In this document: one piece after another, positions 27,280 to 35,242 of the stretch
Position numbering within the stretch: the stretch's first letter is position 1
Layout: each line of letters opens with the position of its first letter
Assembly: GCA_000720845.1 (NCBI GenBank)
Contig: JODU01000017.1
Location: 186,001 to 250,000, forward strand
Origin: Kitasatospora aureofaciens
Lineage (GTDB): Bacteria; Actinomycetota; Actinomycetes; Streptomycetales; Streptomycetaceae
Direction: 5' to 3'
DNA length: 64,000 nucleotides
Notes under the pieces: model-generated
The model's database searches: none
Told to the model about the DNA's origin: nothing
The model's input: only the letters and a program-made list of their open reading frames with translations
Program-made: the position numbers and the translations under genes

Positions 27280-27309
27280 AGTAAATCGACCGGGTCCAGG
27301 CCCTGTCAA
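27280..27309 (-). promoter_or_regulatory. Candidate sigma-70-type promoter of the GH114 operon
   Basis: On the minus strand TTGACA (27309-27304, consensus -35) is followed after 18 bases by TTTACT (27285-27280). This would give a leader of about 140 nt before the GH114 ATG at 27133. The rest of the 372-bp divergent gap (27134-27505) contains no gene that I can support; an A/T-rich patch at 27330-27375 may hold operator sequence. Confidence 0.5.
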
Positions 27310-27505
27310 GGGTTCGAAACGAGAGAGGTCATGCATGAAGGTGATCGAAATCAGCTCGTACGGTGCAGAATCAATCACCAGGCGTCGGTTCCCGGATGTC
27401 CGGGAACGATGGATACGAGCCGGACGGGAGCCGTGATCACGCGGCTCCCGCGGGGCTGGTAGCGTCGCGTGGTCGCGGCGGGCGGCGCGAGAGAGGTGTC
27501 GGTGC

Positions 27506-27727
27506 GTGGGAGAGCGGCAGGACCGTGACTGGACGGCGATGACGCCGGGCGACTTCGACCGGGACGCCCCCCTGGTCCTCAACGTGGGCACCGGCCCCGC
27601 CACCGTCCCGGCCGAGCCCGACGAGTACGGCACCGCCCCGCTGTTCGGCGAGACGGCACCGGCACCCGGCACCCGGCCGCGCCACCGGCGGGGACGGCCC
27701 GCGCCCGGTCAGGAGCGGCTGTTCTGA
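27506..27727 (+). CDS. Small hypothetical protein
   Basis: A 73-residue hydrophilic Pro/Arg-rich protein that I do not recognise. GTG 27506 has AGAGAGG about 9 bases upstream; an internal ATG (27539) is an alternative. The best-ordered part is MTPGDFDRDAPLVLNVGTGP. The C-terminus is basic (RPRHRRGRPAPGQERLF). No signal peptide or metal motif is present. It is divergent from the GH114 operon and ends 16 bp from the convergent CBM3-GH16 gene. Confidence 0.55.
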   Translation: MGERQDRDWTAMTPGDFDRDAPLVLNVGTGPATVPAEPDEYGTAPLFGETAPAPGTRPRHRRGRPAPGQERLF

Positions 27728-27743
27728 CCGTCCCCGCCAGGGG

Positions 27744-29174
27744 TCACGGGGCGGGCACCTCGTCCACGAACCCGGTACCGGCGGCGCGGTACCCGGCGAC
27801 CTTCGCGGCCACCTCGGCCGGGGTGAGCACCTGGTCCTTGACGTGCAGGACGTAGTCGACCTGCTGGTCGTAGGCGCGTGAGGACGTCGCGGTCTGGCCG
27901 TTCAGATCGATCAGCCACTGGTTGAAGTTGATCGACATCGGCCGCTCGGGCAGGTACTGCGCGTCATGCGTACCGAACAGCTGCCCGTCCACGTAGTAGG
28001 TGATGGCACCTGCGTCGATGGTCACCACCAGGTCGTGCCAGCCGGCGTAGCTGCCGCGCTGCTCGGAGTGCTGGTTGACGGCCTGCCAGGGATCCGGGTC
28101 GTAGGTCTCCCAGGAGGTCGTGTAGAGGATGTTCGACGGCTCGCCCCAGCCGCCGTTCGGCAGGTACTCGAAGTCGTACTCGGCGTAGTCGTCGGCCATC
28201 GGCGCCTTGAGGTCGTTGATGGTGAAGAAAGTCTGCACCAGGTGGTCCCCGTCGGGCCCCGACTTAGGCGTGTCGGCGAACTTGACGCGCGCGGCGTAGG
28301 TGCCGTTCTTGAACTTCGTCGACTTGGTCAGGACCTCGGTCTGCGTGGTGGAGGCACCGGTTCCGGCGGTGGAGGTCTCCAGGTTCATCACCGAGTTGCC
28401 GCCCGTGGAGACGAAGGTGACCTTCGACGGGTCCCAGGTGGCTCCGGGCACGCCGGGCCCGCCGGAGTCGGAGCGCACGCTCCAGCCGTGCGCGGAGAGC
28501 GCGGGATCGGTGTGCGAGCCGTAGTCGAAGTCGTCGAACAGGCTCTGGCCGCCGCCGGGCGGATCGGTGGGGTCCGTCGGATCGGTCGGATCGGTGGGGT
28601 CGTTGCCCTCGGGAGCCGTCCCCCAGACGGTGGCGCCGGCCAGCTGGGCGGTGACCCTGTCCCAGTTCGCGTAAGAGGTCTGGCCGCCGCCGAAGGAGTA
28701 GTCGTCGCTCTGGCGCAGTGTCTGCCAGTTGCTCTGGTGGAAGCGCAGCTGCAGGTCACCGGTGTCCGCGCCGGGGGCCAGGGTGCCGGCCGCCGCCGTG
28801 AAGCCGATCTCCAGGTAGCGGTCGGCCGTCGCGGTCGGGTTGCCCAGGGTGCCGAACGTGCCGGTGACGGCGGCGCAGCCGCGCACCGCCCAGGAACAGG
28901 CGAAGCGGTAGGAGGCGCTCGGGGAGTCCGCCTTGAAGAAGTAGCGGATCCTCACCTCGCTCAACCGCACGGTGGACGAACCGGTGTTGCGGACCTTGAA
29001 CCAGGGTTCCGTCTGCTCCGCGGTGGCCCCGCTCGCGCTGGTGCGGTACTGGACGGTGACGCCCTCGGCGGCGGGAGCGGCGTGGGCGGGGAGGGCGGTC
29101 AGGGCACCGCCGCCCAGGAGGACGGACAGGGCGAGCGCCAGGCGGGCGCGGCCCCCGTTGGGTCGGGTTCTCAT
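27744..29174 (-). CDS. Secreted CBM3-GH16-type glycoside hydrolase
   Basis: A 476-residue exported protein. After a signal peptide (about 1-33) comes a family-3 cellulose-binding module (about 36-185; VQYRTSASGATAEQ, EPWFKVRNTGSSTV, LSEVRIRYFF). A linker with the repeated peptide DPT follows (about 193-208). A beta-sandwich at about 215-440 has the GH16-like catalytic motif E-x-D-x-E (EYDFEYLPNG), WHDLVVTIDAGAITYYVDG and the C-terminal family strands. It would bind crystalline polysaccharide and cut a beta-glucan or galactan; the exact specificity is not readable. Its ATG overlaps the GH20 stop (29171-29174), so it is the last gene of the operon. Confidence 0.8.
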   Translation of the reverse strand: MRTRPNGGRARLALALSVLLGGGALTALPAHAAPAAEGVTVQYRTSASGATAEQTEPWFKVRNTGSSTVRLSEVRIRYFFKADSPSASYRFACSWAVRGCAAVTGTFGTLGNPTATADRYLEIGFTAAAGTLAPGADTGDLQLRFHQSNWQTLRQSDDYSFGGGQTSYANWDRVTAQLAGATVWGTAPEGNDPTDPTDPTDPTDPPGGGQSLFDDFDYGSHTDPALSAHGWSVRSDSGGPGVPGATWDPSKVTFVSTGGNSVMNLETSTAGTGASTTQTEVLTKSTKFKNGTYAARVKFADTPKSGPDGDHLVQTFFTINDLKAPMADDYAEYDFEYLPNGGWGEPSNILYTTSWETYDPDPWQAVNQHSEQRGSYAGWHDLVVTIDAGAITYYVDGQLFGTHDAQYLPERPMSINFNQWLIDLNGQTATSSRAYDQQVDYVLHVKDQVLTPAEVAAKVAGYRAAGTGFVDEVPAP

Positions 29175-30790
29175 GCGGGATCCTTTCGGCACGGCTCCCG
29201 GCGGCGCGGGAGCGTCGGTGGATGGTGCGTGGTGTGGGGGAACGTCAGGGGGAGCCCGGGCGGCGGGCCGGAGTGCGGGACGTCCAGGGCGTCCAGCCGG
29301 GCGCGGTGCCCGGCCAGCCGGCCCGTGAAGTCCAGCCAGCCCGACGTGCCGTCCCAGACCCGGTCGGCGAGCGCGCACAGCCGGGGGAAGGTGAGGTACT
29401 CGATGTGCTCGGGGGTCCGCACGAACTCCGTCCACAACTGGCCCTGGGCGCCCAGCACCCGGGAGGCCGCCTCCGGCGTCGGCGGTGCGAGGTCCACGTC
29501 GTGGACGGCGCGCAGGTCGACGATCATCCCGGGCTGGGCGGGCGGTTCGCCGGGGCCCGGGCCGCGCGCGTAGTCGAAGTAGGTCGCGCGGTGGTCGGCG
29601 TGCACGACCTGGTGTCCGCGCAGGGCCGCCGCCCGGGCGTGCGCCGGTTCGCGCCAGCTCATCACCGTGCAGTCCAGGGGGAGGGCTACGCCGCTCTCGG
29701 CCCAGACCACCGGCCTGCGTCCGGCGCGCACCAGGTGCTCGGACAGCCGCGCGATGAACCAGGGGTGCAGCGCACGGGGACCCGCCAGCCGCTCCCGGGC
29801 GGCGCGGGCCCGCGCCGCCGGGCTCCGTTCCCACTCCGTGGTGGGGACCTCGTCCCCGCCGATGTGCACGTACGGCGAGGGGAAGACGTCCATCACCTCG
29901 TCCAGGACGGTGCGGAAGAAGTCCAGGACGTGCTCGCCGGTGCCCAGGACGTTCTCGCACACGCCCCAGCGCGTCCACACGTCCAGTCGGCGGGTGGGGT
30001 CGGTGCCCAGCTCGGGGTAGGCGGCCAGGGCGGCGCGGACGTGCCCCGGCACGCCGGTCTCCGGCAGTACGCTCACGCCCCGCTCCGCCGCGTACGCGAC
30101 CAGGTCCCGCAGCTCGGCACGGGTGTAGGAGCCGCCGTGCGGCACGCCGTCGAACCGGTCGCTGCCCGCGGGGCCCACCATCGACTCCGCGCGCCGGCCG
30201 CCGACCTCGGTGAGCCGGGGACGGGCGGCCACCGGCATCCGCCAGCCCTGGTCGTCGGTGAGGTGGAGGTGGAGGACGTTCAGCTTGTGCAGCGCGAGCA
30301 GGTCGACGTAGCGCCGCAGATAGGACACCGGCTGGAAGTGCCGGGCCACGTCGAGCATGGAACCGCGCCAGGCGTGGCGGGGTACGTCGGTGATCTCCAC
30401 GGCCGGCAGCTCCCACGGCACCCCGCGCACCGGCCGCCCGGACAGGGCGTCGTAGGGCATGAGCTGCCGCACCGTCTGCACTCCGCGCAGGAGCCCGGCC
30501 GGGCGGGCGGCCCGCAGCAGGGCGCCCTGGGGGCTCACGGTCAGGCCGTACCCCTCCTCGCCGAGGCCGGTCAGCGCCGGGTCGAGGGCGAGCACGAAGG
30601 CGCCGTCGGTCGCGGAGTCCAGGCGCAGCCCGGTGGCCGGGGCGAGGAGGGTGCGCAGCAGGGCCGCGGCCGCACCGGCCCCCGGGGTGACCCGCAGCCG
30701 GGTCGTGCCGTCGAGGCGGAAGCGGCCGGAGCGGGTGGAGAGGCGGCGGGGACGGGGGACGAGGGCCAGTTCGGGGCGTGGCAGGTCCAC
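29171..30790 (-). CDS. GH20 beta-N-acetylhexosaminidase
   Basis: A 539-residue enzyme. An N-terminal GH20b domain (about 8-130) is followed by the TIM barrel (about 140-500). The catalytic pair D313-E314 is in HIGGDEVP, and HLHLTDDQGWR and QGQLWTE are conserved. There is no obvious signal peptide, so it probably acts in the cytoplasm on imported oligosaccharides, releasing GlcNAc or GalNAc from non-reducing ends. The GTG start has GGAG at a 9-base spacing. It lies in the same operon as a CUT1 importer and the CBM3-GH16 enzyme. Confidence 0.93.
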   Translation of the reverse strand: MDLPRPELALVPRPRRLSTRSGRFRLDGTTRLRVTPGAGAAAALLRTLLAPATGLRLDSATDGAFVLALDPALTGLGEEGYGLTVSPQGALLRAARPAGLLRGVQTVRQLMPYDALSGRPVRGVPWELPAVEITDVPRHAWRGSMLDVARHFQPVSYLRRYVDLLALHKLNVLHLHLTDDQGWRMPVAARPRLTEVGGRRAESMVGPAGSDRFDGVPHGGSYTRAELRDLVAYAAERGVSVLPETGVPGHVRAALAAYPELGTDPTRRLDVWTRWGVCENVLGTGEHVLDFFRTVLDEVMDVFPSPYVHIGGDEVPTTEWERSPAARARAARERLAGPRALHPWFIARLSEHLVRAGRRPVVWAESGVALPLDCTVMSWREPAHARAAALRGHQVVHADHRATYFDYARGPGPGEPPAQPGMIVDLRAVHDVDLAPPTPEAASRVLGAQGQLWTEFVRTPEHIEYLTFPRLCALADRVWDGTSGWLDFTGRLAGHRARLDALDVPHSGPPPGLPLTFPHTTHHPPTLPRRREPCRKDPA

Positions 30791-30904
30791 GGGGCGACTC
30801 CGGTGGTCGGAGGTGGGCTACGGCGGGCGGGCGGTGCGTGACGGCGGGAAGGCGGTGCGCGAGGGTGGGGGAGAGGGGCGGGGAACGGCGGGCGGCGGAC
30901 GCGG

Positions 30905-31762
30905 TCAGCCCTTGACGCCTCCCGAGGCGAGCCCGGCCGTCACATGCCGTTGCAGGGAGAGGAAGATGATCAGCGCGGGGAGCGCGAAGAGCGTGGCGGC
31001 CGCCATGGTGGCCCCCCAGTCGGTGCCGAAGGTCGACTGGAACGAGGAGAGCCACACCGGGAGCGTGCGGCTGTCCTGCTGCTTGATGATGAGGAAGTTG
31101 GCGTAGGTGAACTCGTTCCAGGCGGTGATGAAGCCGAACAGCGAGGTGGCCATGAGCCCCGGAGCCAGCAGCGGGAACGCCACCTTGCGGAACGCCCCGG
31201 CCCGGGTGCAGCCGTCGACCTGTGCCGCCTCCTCCAGCTCCCGAGGGATGCCCGCGATGAAGCCCCGCAGCACGACCACCGTGAACGGCAGCGTGATCAT
31301 GAAGTAGATCAGGGTCAGCGTCGGGAGCCGGTCCAGCATCCCGGTGTCGCGGGAGATGATGTAGACCGGGATGATCAGCGACTCCCAGGGCGCCATCTGC
31401 GCGACGAACACCGCCAGCATGAACTGCCGGCGCCCGCGCCAGCGCATGCGGGCCACGGCGTAGGCGGCGCCGAGGGCGACCAGCAGGGCGAGCAGGACCG
31501 CGCTCAGGGTGACCAGGAGGCTGTTGCGCCAGAACAGTGCGAAGCCGTCGGCGCCGACCGCCTCGCGGAAGTGCTCGAGGGTCCAGGCGCGCGGCACCAG
31601 CCGGGGGTCGTAGGACTGGATGTCCGTCGACGGTGTGAACGCGGTCGTGACCATCCAGTACACGGGGAACAGGCAGACCACCACGGTGAGCGCGGCGGCG
31701 GCGTTCAGCGGGAGGCGGCGCAGCGCGCGGCGCACGGGGGGACGGGGACGCGGGGTGCTCAC
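30905..31762 (-). CDS. Carbohydrate ABC transporter permease (MalG family)
   Basis: A 285-residue membrane protein with six predicted helices. The EAA loop is EEAAQVDGCTRAGAFRKVAFP. The GTG start at 31762 overlaps the stop of the MalF-type permease. A 114-bp gap separates it from the GH20 gene; the gap shows no gene. It would form the second half of the translocation pore for the oligosaccharide captured by the upstream lipoprotein. Confidence 0.93.
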   Translation of the reverse strand: MSTPRPRPPVRRALRRLPLNAAAALTVVVCLFPVYWMVTTAFTPSTDIQSYDPRLVPRAWTLEHFREAVGADGFALFWRNSLLVTLSAVLLALLVALGAAYAVARMRWRGRRQFMLAVFVAQMAPWESLIIPVYIISRDTGMLDRLPTLTLIYFMITLPFTVVVLRGFIAGIPRELEEAAQVDGCTRAGAFRKVAFPLLAPGLMATSLFGFITAWNEFTYANFLIIKQQDSRTLPVWLSSFQSTFGTDWGATMAAATLFALPALIIFLSLQRHVTAGLASGGVKG

Positions 31763-32691
31763 GGCTGCTCGCCCTCCTGACGGAACAGTTGGCGGAAGTA
31801 GAGGACCAGGACGCCGCTCATCAGCAGGACCGTGAGCATCGAGGCGGCCGAGCCCAGGTCGTAGCGCTGGTGTGCCAGCGCGGTCTGCACGGCGTACACC
31901 GGCAGGATGGTGGTGGCCTCTCCCGGCCCGCCGCGGGTCATCACCCAGATCTGCACGAACGCCTTGAACGTCCAGATCACTTCGAGGGACAGGACCAGCA
32001 TGAAGATCGGCCGGACCAGCGGGAACGTGACGGAACGGAAGACGCGGGCGCCCCCCGCGCCGTCCATGCGCGCCGACTCGTACAGTTCCGCCGGCACCGT
32101 GACCAGCGCCGAGTAGAGCGTGATCGCGGCGAACGGCACGGACTGCCAGACGATCAGCACCACCACGATGCCGAACGCGGCCCCGCCGTGCGCGAACCAG
32201 GGATAGCCCTCGTACGACTCGAATCCGAGGCCGGTGAGGGTCTCGTTGACGATGCCGAACTCGGAGTGGAACAGCCACTGGAACACGGTGGTGGCCGCGA
32301 CCACCGGTACCGCCCAGACCAGGACCAGGGAGCTGAGCACCACGGTCCTGGCCGCCCGGCCCAGCCGCTCGGTCATCAGCGCGACCAGGGTGGACAGCAC
32401 CATGATCGCGACGACGTTGACCGCCATGAACACGAAGGTGCGGCGCACCACCTCCCAGAACTCCGGGTCGCCGAGCAGCGTCCGGTAGTTGCGCAGACCC
32501 ACGAACTCGGCGTCACCCAGGATGAGTTGACGCAGCCGGAAGTCCTGGAAGGAGATGAGCACGGCGCGGGCCAGCGGATAGAGCAGCAGGTACAGCATGC
32601 CCAGCACGGCGGGGGCGACCAGCAGGTAGGGCCAGAGGGCTCCCCGGCCTGCCGTGCCGCGCGGCACGCTCCGCTCACGGACGGTCGACAC
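31759..32691 (-). CDS. Carbohydrate ABC transporter permease (MalF family)
   Basis: A 310-residue permease with six predicted helices; the first (about 18-40) follows a short basic N-terminus. The EAA-type loop is ESARMDGAGGARVFRSVTFP. I chose GTG 32691 because GGAGGCGAC lies just upstream; the frame is open further but encodes no family sequence. It starts 44 bp after the binding-protein stop and overlaps the next permease by GTGA. No cognate ATPase is encoded nearby. Confidence 0.92.
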   Translation of the reverse strand: MSTVRERSVPRGTAGRGALWPYLLVAPAVLGMLYLLLYPLARAVLISFQDFRLRQLILGDAEFVGLRNYRTLLGDPEFWEVVRRTFVFMAVNVVAIMVLSTLVALMTERLGRAARTVVLSSLVLVWAVPVVAATTVFQWLFHSEFGIVNETLTGLGFESYEGYPWFAHGGAAFGIVVVLIVWQSVPFAAITLYSALVTVPAELYESARMDGAGGARVFRSVTFPLVRPIFMLVLSLEVIWTFKAFVQIWVMTRGGPGEATTILPVYAVQTALAHQRYDLGSAASMLTVLLMSGVLVLYFRQLFRQEGEQP

Positions 32692-32735
32692 GTCGCCTCC
32701 TGGTCTCGTGGTCGTGGTGTCGGGGACGACGGCGG

Positions 32736-34004
32736 TCAGGAGTCGCTGCCCAGCGTCTCGGTGATGGTCCGGGACGCCCCGGCCGCGGCGGACTCGGCGT
32801 CCTTGCCGGTGAGCACGGCCGTCATGTACTCCTTGACCGGGTTCTTGGCCTCGACCGCCGCCCACTGGGGCGTGTTGGGCGTGGCGTGGCCGTTCGCGGC
32901 GCCGGCCGCCATGGCCGCCGTGCCCGGGTCGTCGGCCACGGCGCCCGCCAGGGTGGTCTTGTTCGGTACGTAGCTCATGGCGACGGCGAGCTTCTTCTGC
33001 CAGGCGTCACCGGTCAGCTCGCGGATGAGGGTGAACGCCTCCTCCTGGTGTGCGGCGACGGCCGGGACGACGAGGTCGGAGCCGCCGGTGAAGACGGCGC
33101 CCGGACGGTCGGCGGTCTTGCCGGGGATCGGGAAGAATCCCAGCTTTCCCTTGAGCTCGGGGTTCTGCTCCTCGATGACCTTCGCCCCGCCCGGCACGGC
33201 GATGATCTGTGCGACCTGCCCCTTCGCCATCACCTCCGCCTGCGGAGGCCGGGCCTCGTCCGAGTCCTTGGGGCCCTTGCCGAGGGCCTGGAGGCGCCGG
33301 TAGAAGTCCATGGCCCGCAGTGCCCCGGGGCTGTCGAGACCGCCCTTCCACTCGCCGTCGGACTTCACGGCCAGGTCGCCGCCCTCGTCCCAGACGAAGC
33401 CGGACAGCACGTACCAGTTCTGCCCCGGCAGGTAGATGCCCTGGGTCCCGCCCGTGTTCAGCTTGCGGGTGGCCTCGATCCACTGGTCCCTGGTCCTGAT
33501 CCGCGCGGGATCGATCCCGGCCTTCTCGAACAGGTCGGTGCGGTGGATGACCACCCGGTTGGCCGCGTAGTAGGGAATGCCGTACTGCTTACCCTCGTAC
33601 GACCCGGGCTCCGCGAGACCTTCCAGCCAGTCGGCGCCGCCCAAGTCCCCGACCCGGTCGGAGAAGTCGGTGAGGCCGCCGCTCTGGGCGTACTGGGCGA
33701 CCTGGGTGTTGCCGACCTCGATGACGTCCGGGGCGTCGTTGCTGGCCAGGGCCGCGGTCACCTTCTCGCCTATGCCTTCCCACTCCTGGATCTGGATCTT
33801 CACGTCGATGTCGGGGTGGGCCTTCTCGAAGCCCGTCTCGAACTCCTTCTGGAACTTCGCCGAGACGCTGTCACGCATGAGCCACACGTCGAGGGCGGTC
33901 CTGCCGTCCCCGGCGCCGTCGGAGGAGCCGCCGGACGAGGAGCAGGCGGCGAGCCCGGCGCTGAGCACCAGCGCGGAGAGCAGGGCGAGCGAACGGTACT
34001 TCAC
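32736..34004 (-). CDS. Sugar-binding lipoprotein of the GH20/GH16 operon
   Basis: A 422-residue SBP family 1 lipoprotein with a Sec-type signal and lipobox cysteine C21 (GLAAC). Typical sequence includes LDVWLMRDSVSAKFQKEFE, IQEWEGIGEKVTAALASND, APDVIEVGNTQ and YGIPYYAANRVVIHR. The GTG start is preceded by AGAGGTG. It is the first gene of the leftward operon and faces the GntR regulator across a 227-bp region with several repeated half-sites. The likely ligand is a product of the CBM3-GH16 enzyme or a GlcNAc/GalNAc-containing oligosaccharide. Confidence 0.93.
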   Translation of the reverse strand: MKYRSLALLSALVLSAGLAACSSSGGSSDGAGDGRTALDVWLMRDSVSAKFQKEFETGFEKAHPDIDVKIQIQEWEGIGEKVTAALASNDAPDVIEVGNTQVAQYAQSGGLTDFSDRVGDLGGADWLEGLAEPGSYEGKQYGIPYYAANRVVIHRTDLFEKAGIDPARIRTRDQWIEATRKLNTGGTQGIYLPGQNWYVLSGFVWDEGGDLAVKSDGEWKGGLDSPGALRAMDFYRRLQALGKGPKDSDEARPPQAEVMAKGQVAQIIAVPGGAKVIEEQNPELKGKLGFFPIPGKTADRPGAVFTGGSDLVVPAVAAHQEEAFTLIRELTGDAWQKKLAVAMSYVPNKTTLAGAVADDPGTAAMAAGAANGHATPNTPQWAAVEAKNPVKEYMTAVLTGKDAESAAAGASRTITETLGSDS

Positions 34005-34047
34005 GGTTCACCTCTGGGAGAGCTGGAAGGGACGACGCACCCACACT

Positions 34048-34106
34048 TGACCAGTAAGGGGCGCTGGGCTTACCAGTCGGCGTTGGTCGAAGGTGGCATG
34101 GACCAA
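34048..34106. promoter_or_regulatory. Operator cluster A near the sugar-binding-protein gene
   Basis: Two ACCAGT boxes in the same orientation at 34050-34055 (extended to GACCAGT, 34049-34055) and 34072-34077 lie 22 bp apart. A 6-bp inverted repeat TTGGTC (34083-34088) and GACCAA (34101-34106) with a 12-bp spacer follows. GACCAGT is also the half-site of the published DasR box (ACTGGTCTAGACCAGT). The position just upstream of the leftward operon suggests repressor binding. Confidence 0.55.
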
Positions 34107-34202
34107 TGAGGGCGTCAACCCCTCCCGTATGCCCGGGTTTTCGGCCGATCGGGATGCGGGGAGTGGCTGGTTTGCGCCTGATGTGGACAGGTAAGCTCGG
34201 CT

Positions 34203-34217
34203 GACCAGCAGACCAGT
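34203..34217. promoter_or_regulatory. Operator B: direct repeat GACCAG-N2-GACCAG upstream of the GntR gene
   Basis: GACCAG at 34203-34208 and GACCAGT at 34211-34217 form an 8-bp-period direct repeat, 15 bp before the regulator ATG, overlapping its likely transcription start or ribosome site. It shares the half-site with cluster A, which is consistent with autoregulation by the adjacent GntR protein. Confidence 0.5.
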
Positions 34218-34231
34218 TACGGGAGTACTGC

Positions 34232-35077
34232 ATGGAGATCGACGCCGCCGCCTCGGGTGCGGTGCTCAAGCGGGAGCGCGTCCGCGACGCCATCCTGGAA
34301 CTCATCGAGGAACGGCGCCCCGGGGACGCCATCCCCTCCGAGCGCACCCTGTGCGCCGAACTCGGCGTGTCCCGGCCGACGTTGCGCGCCGCGGTCGACG
34401 AACTCGTGGTCGCCGGGCTGCTGGTGCGCGAGCACGGCCGGGGCATGTTCGTCGCCGCCGAGAAGATCACCCAGGAACTGGTCTCCGACCGCCGGGCCTT
34501 CAGCCTCCCCCAGGCCGCGGGCGCCTGGACCAGCAGGCTCCTTGAGGTCCGCACCCTGCCCGCGGGCGCCCGGGTGGGCCGCAAGCTGCGCATGTCGCCG
34601 GCGGCGCGGATCCACTACGTGGCACGTCTGCGGCTGGTCGACGGCTCGCCCATGGCCATCGAGTACCTGCACGTGCCGGCCGACCTCGTCTCGGACCTGA
34701 CCAGTGAGGAACTGGAGCAGGGCGACCTGTACGAGCACCTGGGCGAGCGGCACGACGTCCGGGTCAGCGAGGCCGTGCAGTCCATCGAACCCACCGTGGT
34801 CACCCGCGCCGAGGCCGACCTGCTCGACGTGCCCGAACTCTCCCCGGCGCTGCTCTTCGAGCGCCTGACCACCGACACCGGGGGCCGGCCCGTCGAGTAC
34901 GTGCACTCCCTCTACCGGGGCGACCGCTACCGGATCGTCTCCCGGCTCACCCTGGGCCCGCGTGACCGGACGCCGCCGTCGGACCACGGCCACCATCCGG
35001 GCATCCCGCCGGGGGACTTCACCACCAAGGACCCCGTCACGCTCTCCACTCGCGGGGTGGTGCAGGACGGGATGTAG
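34232..35077 (+). CDS. GntR/HutC-family transcriptional regulator
   Basis: A 281-residue regulator. An N-terminal winged helix (about 10-75; IPSERTLCAELGVSRPTLRAAVDELV, REHGRGMFVA) is followed by a UTRA ligand-binding domain (about 95-245; IHYVARLRLVDGSPMAIEYLHVPAD, RPVEYVHSLYRGDRYRI). The HutC subfamily, which includes DasR, NagR and TreR, senses sugars or sugar phosphates. The last 35 residues are a low-complexity tail. ATG 34232 has GGGAG 8 bases upstream. The gene is divergent from the binding-protein/permease/GH20/GH16 operon and most likely represses it until an aminosugar or oligosaccharide signal binds. Confidence 0.9.
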   Translation: MEIDAAASGAVLKRERVRDAILELIEERRPGDAIPSERTLCAELGVSRPTLRAAVDELVVAGLLVREHGRGMFVAAEKITQELVSDRRAFSLPQAAGAWTSRLLEVRTLPAGARVGRKLRMSPAARIHYVARLRLVDGSPMAIEYLHVPADLVSDLTSEELEQGDLYEHLGERHDVRVSEAVQSIEPTVVTRAEADLLDVPELSPALLFERLTTDTGGRPVEYVHSLYRGDRYRIVSRLTLGPRDRTPPSDHGHHPGIPPGDFTTKDPVTLSTRGVVQDGM

Positions 35078-35242
35078 CGGCACCCCAGGTGCGCGTAAGT
35101 GCTCGGAACGGCTTTGTATCGAGCACGTATTGACATGTCTCGGCTGACCCCGCAGAGTCATGCCCCGAAAGTGTTCGACAGCCCGACGTTGCCCGACCGC
35201 GCCCCGAACGTGATGCGAACCGCCACGAGGAGTGTTGCCGTC

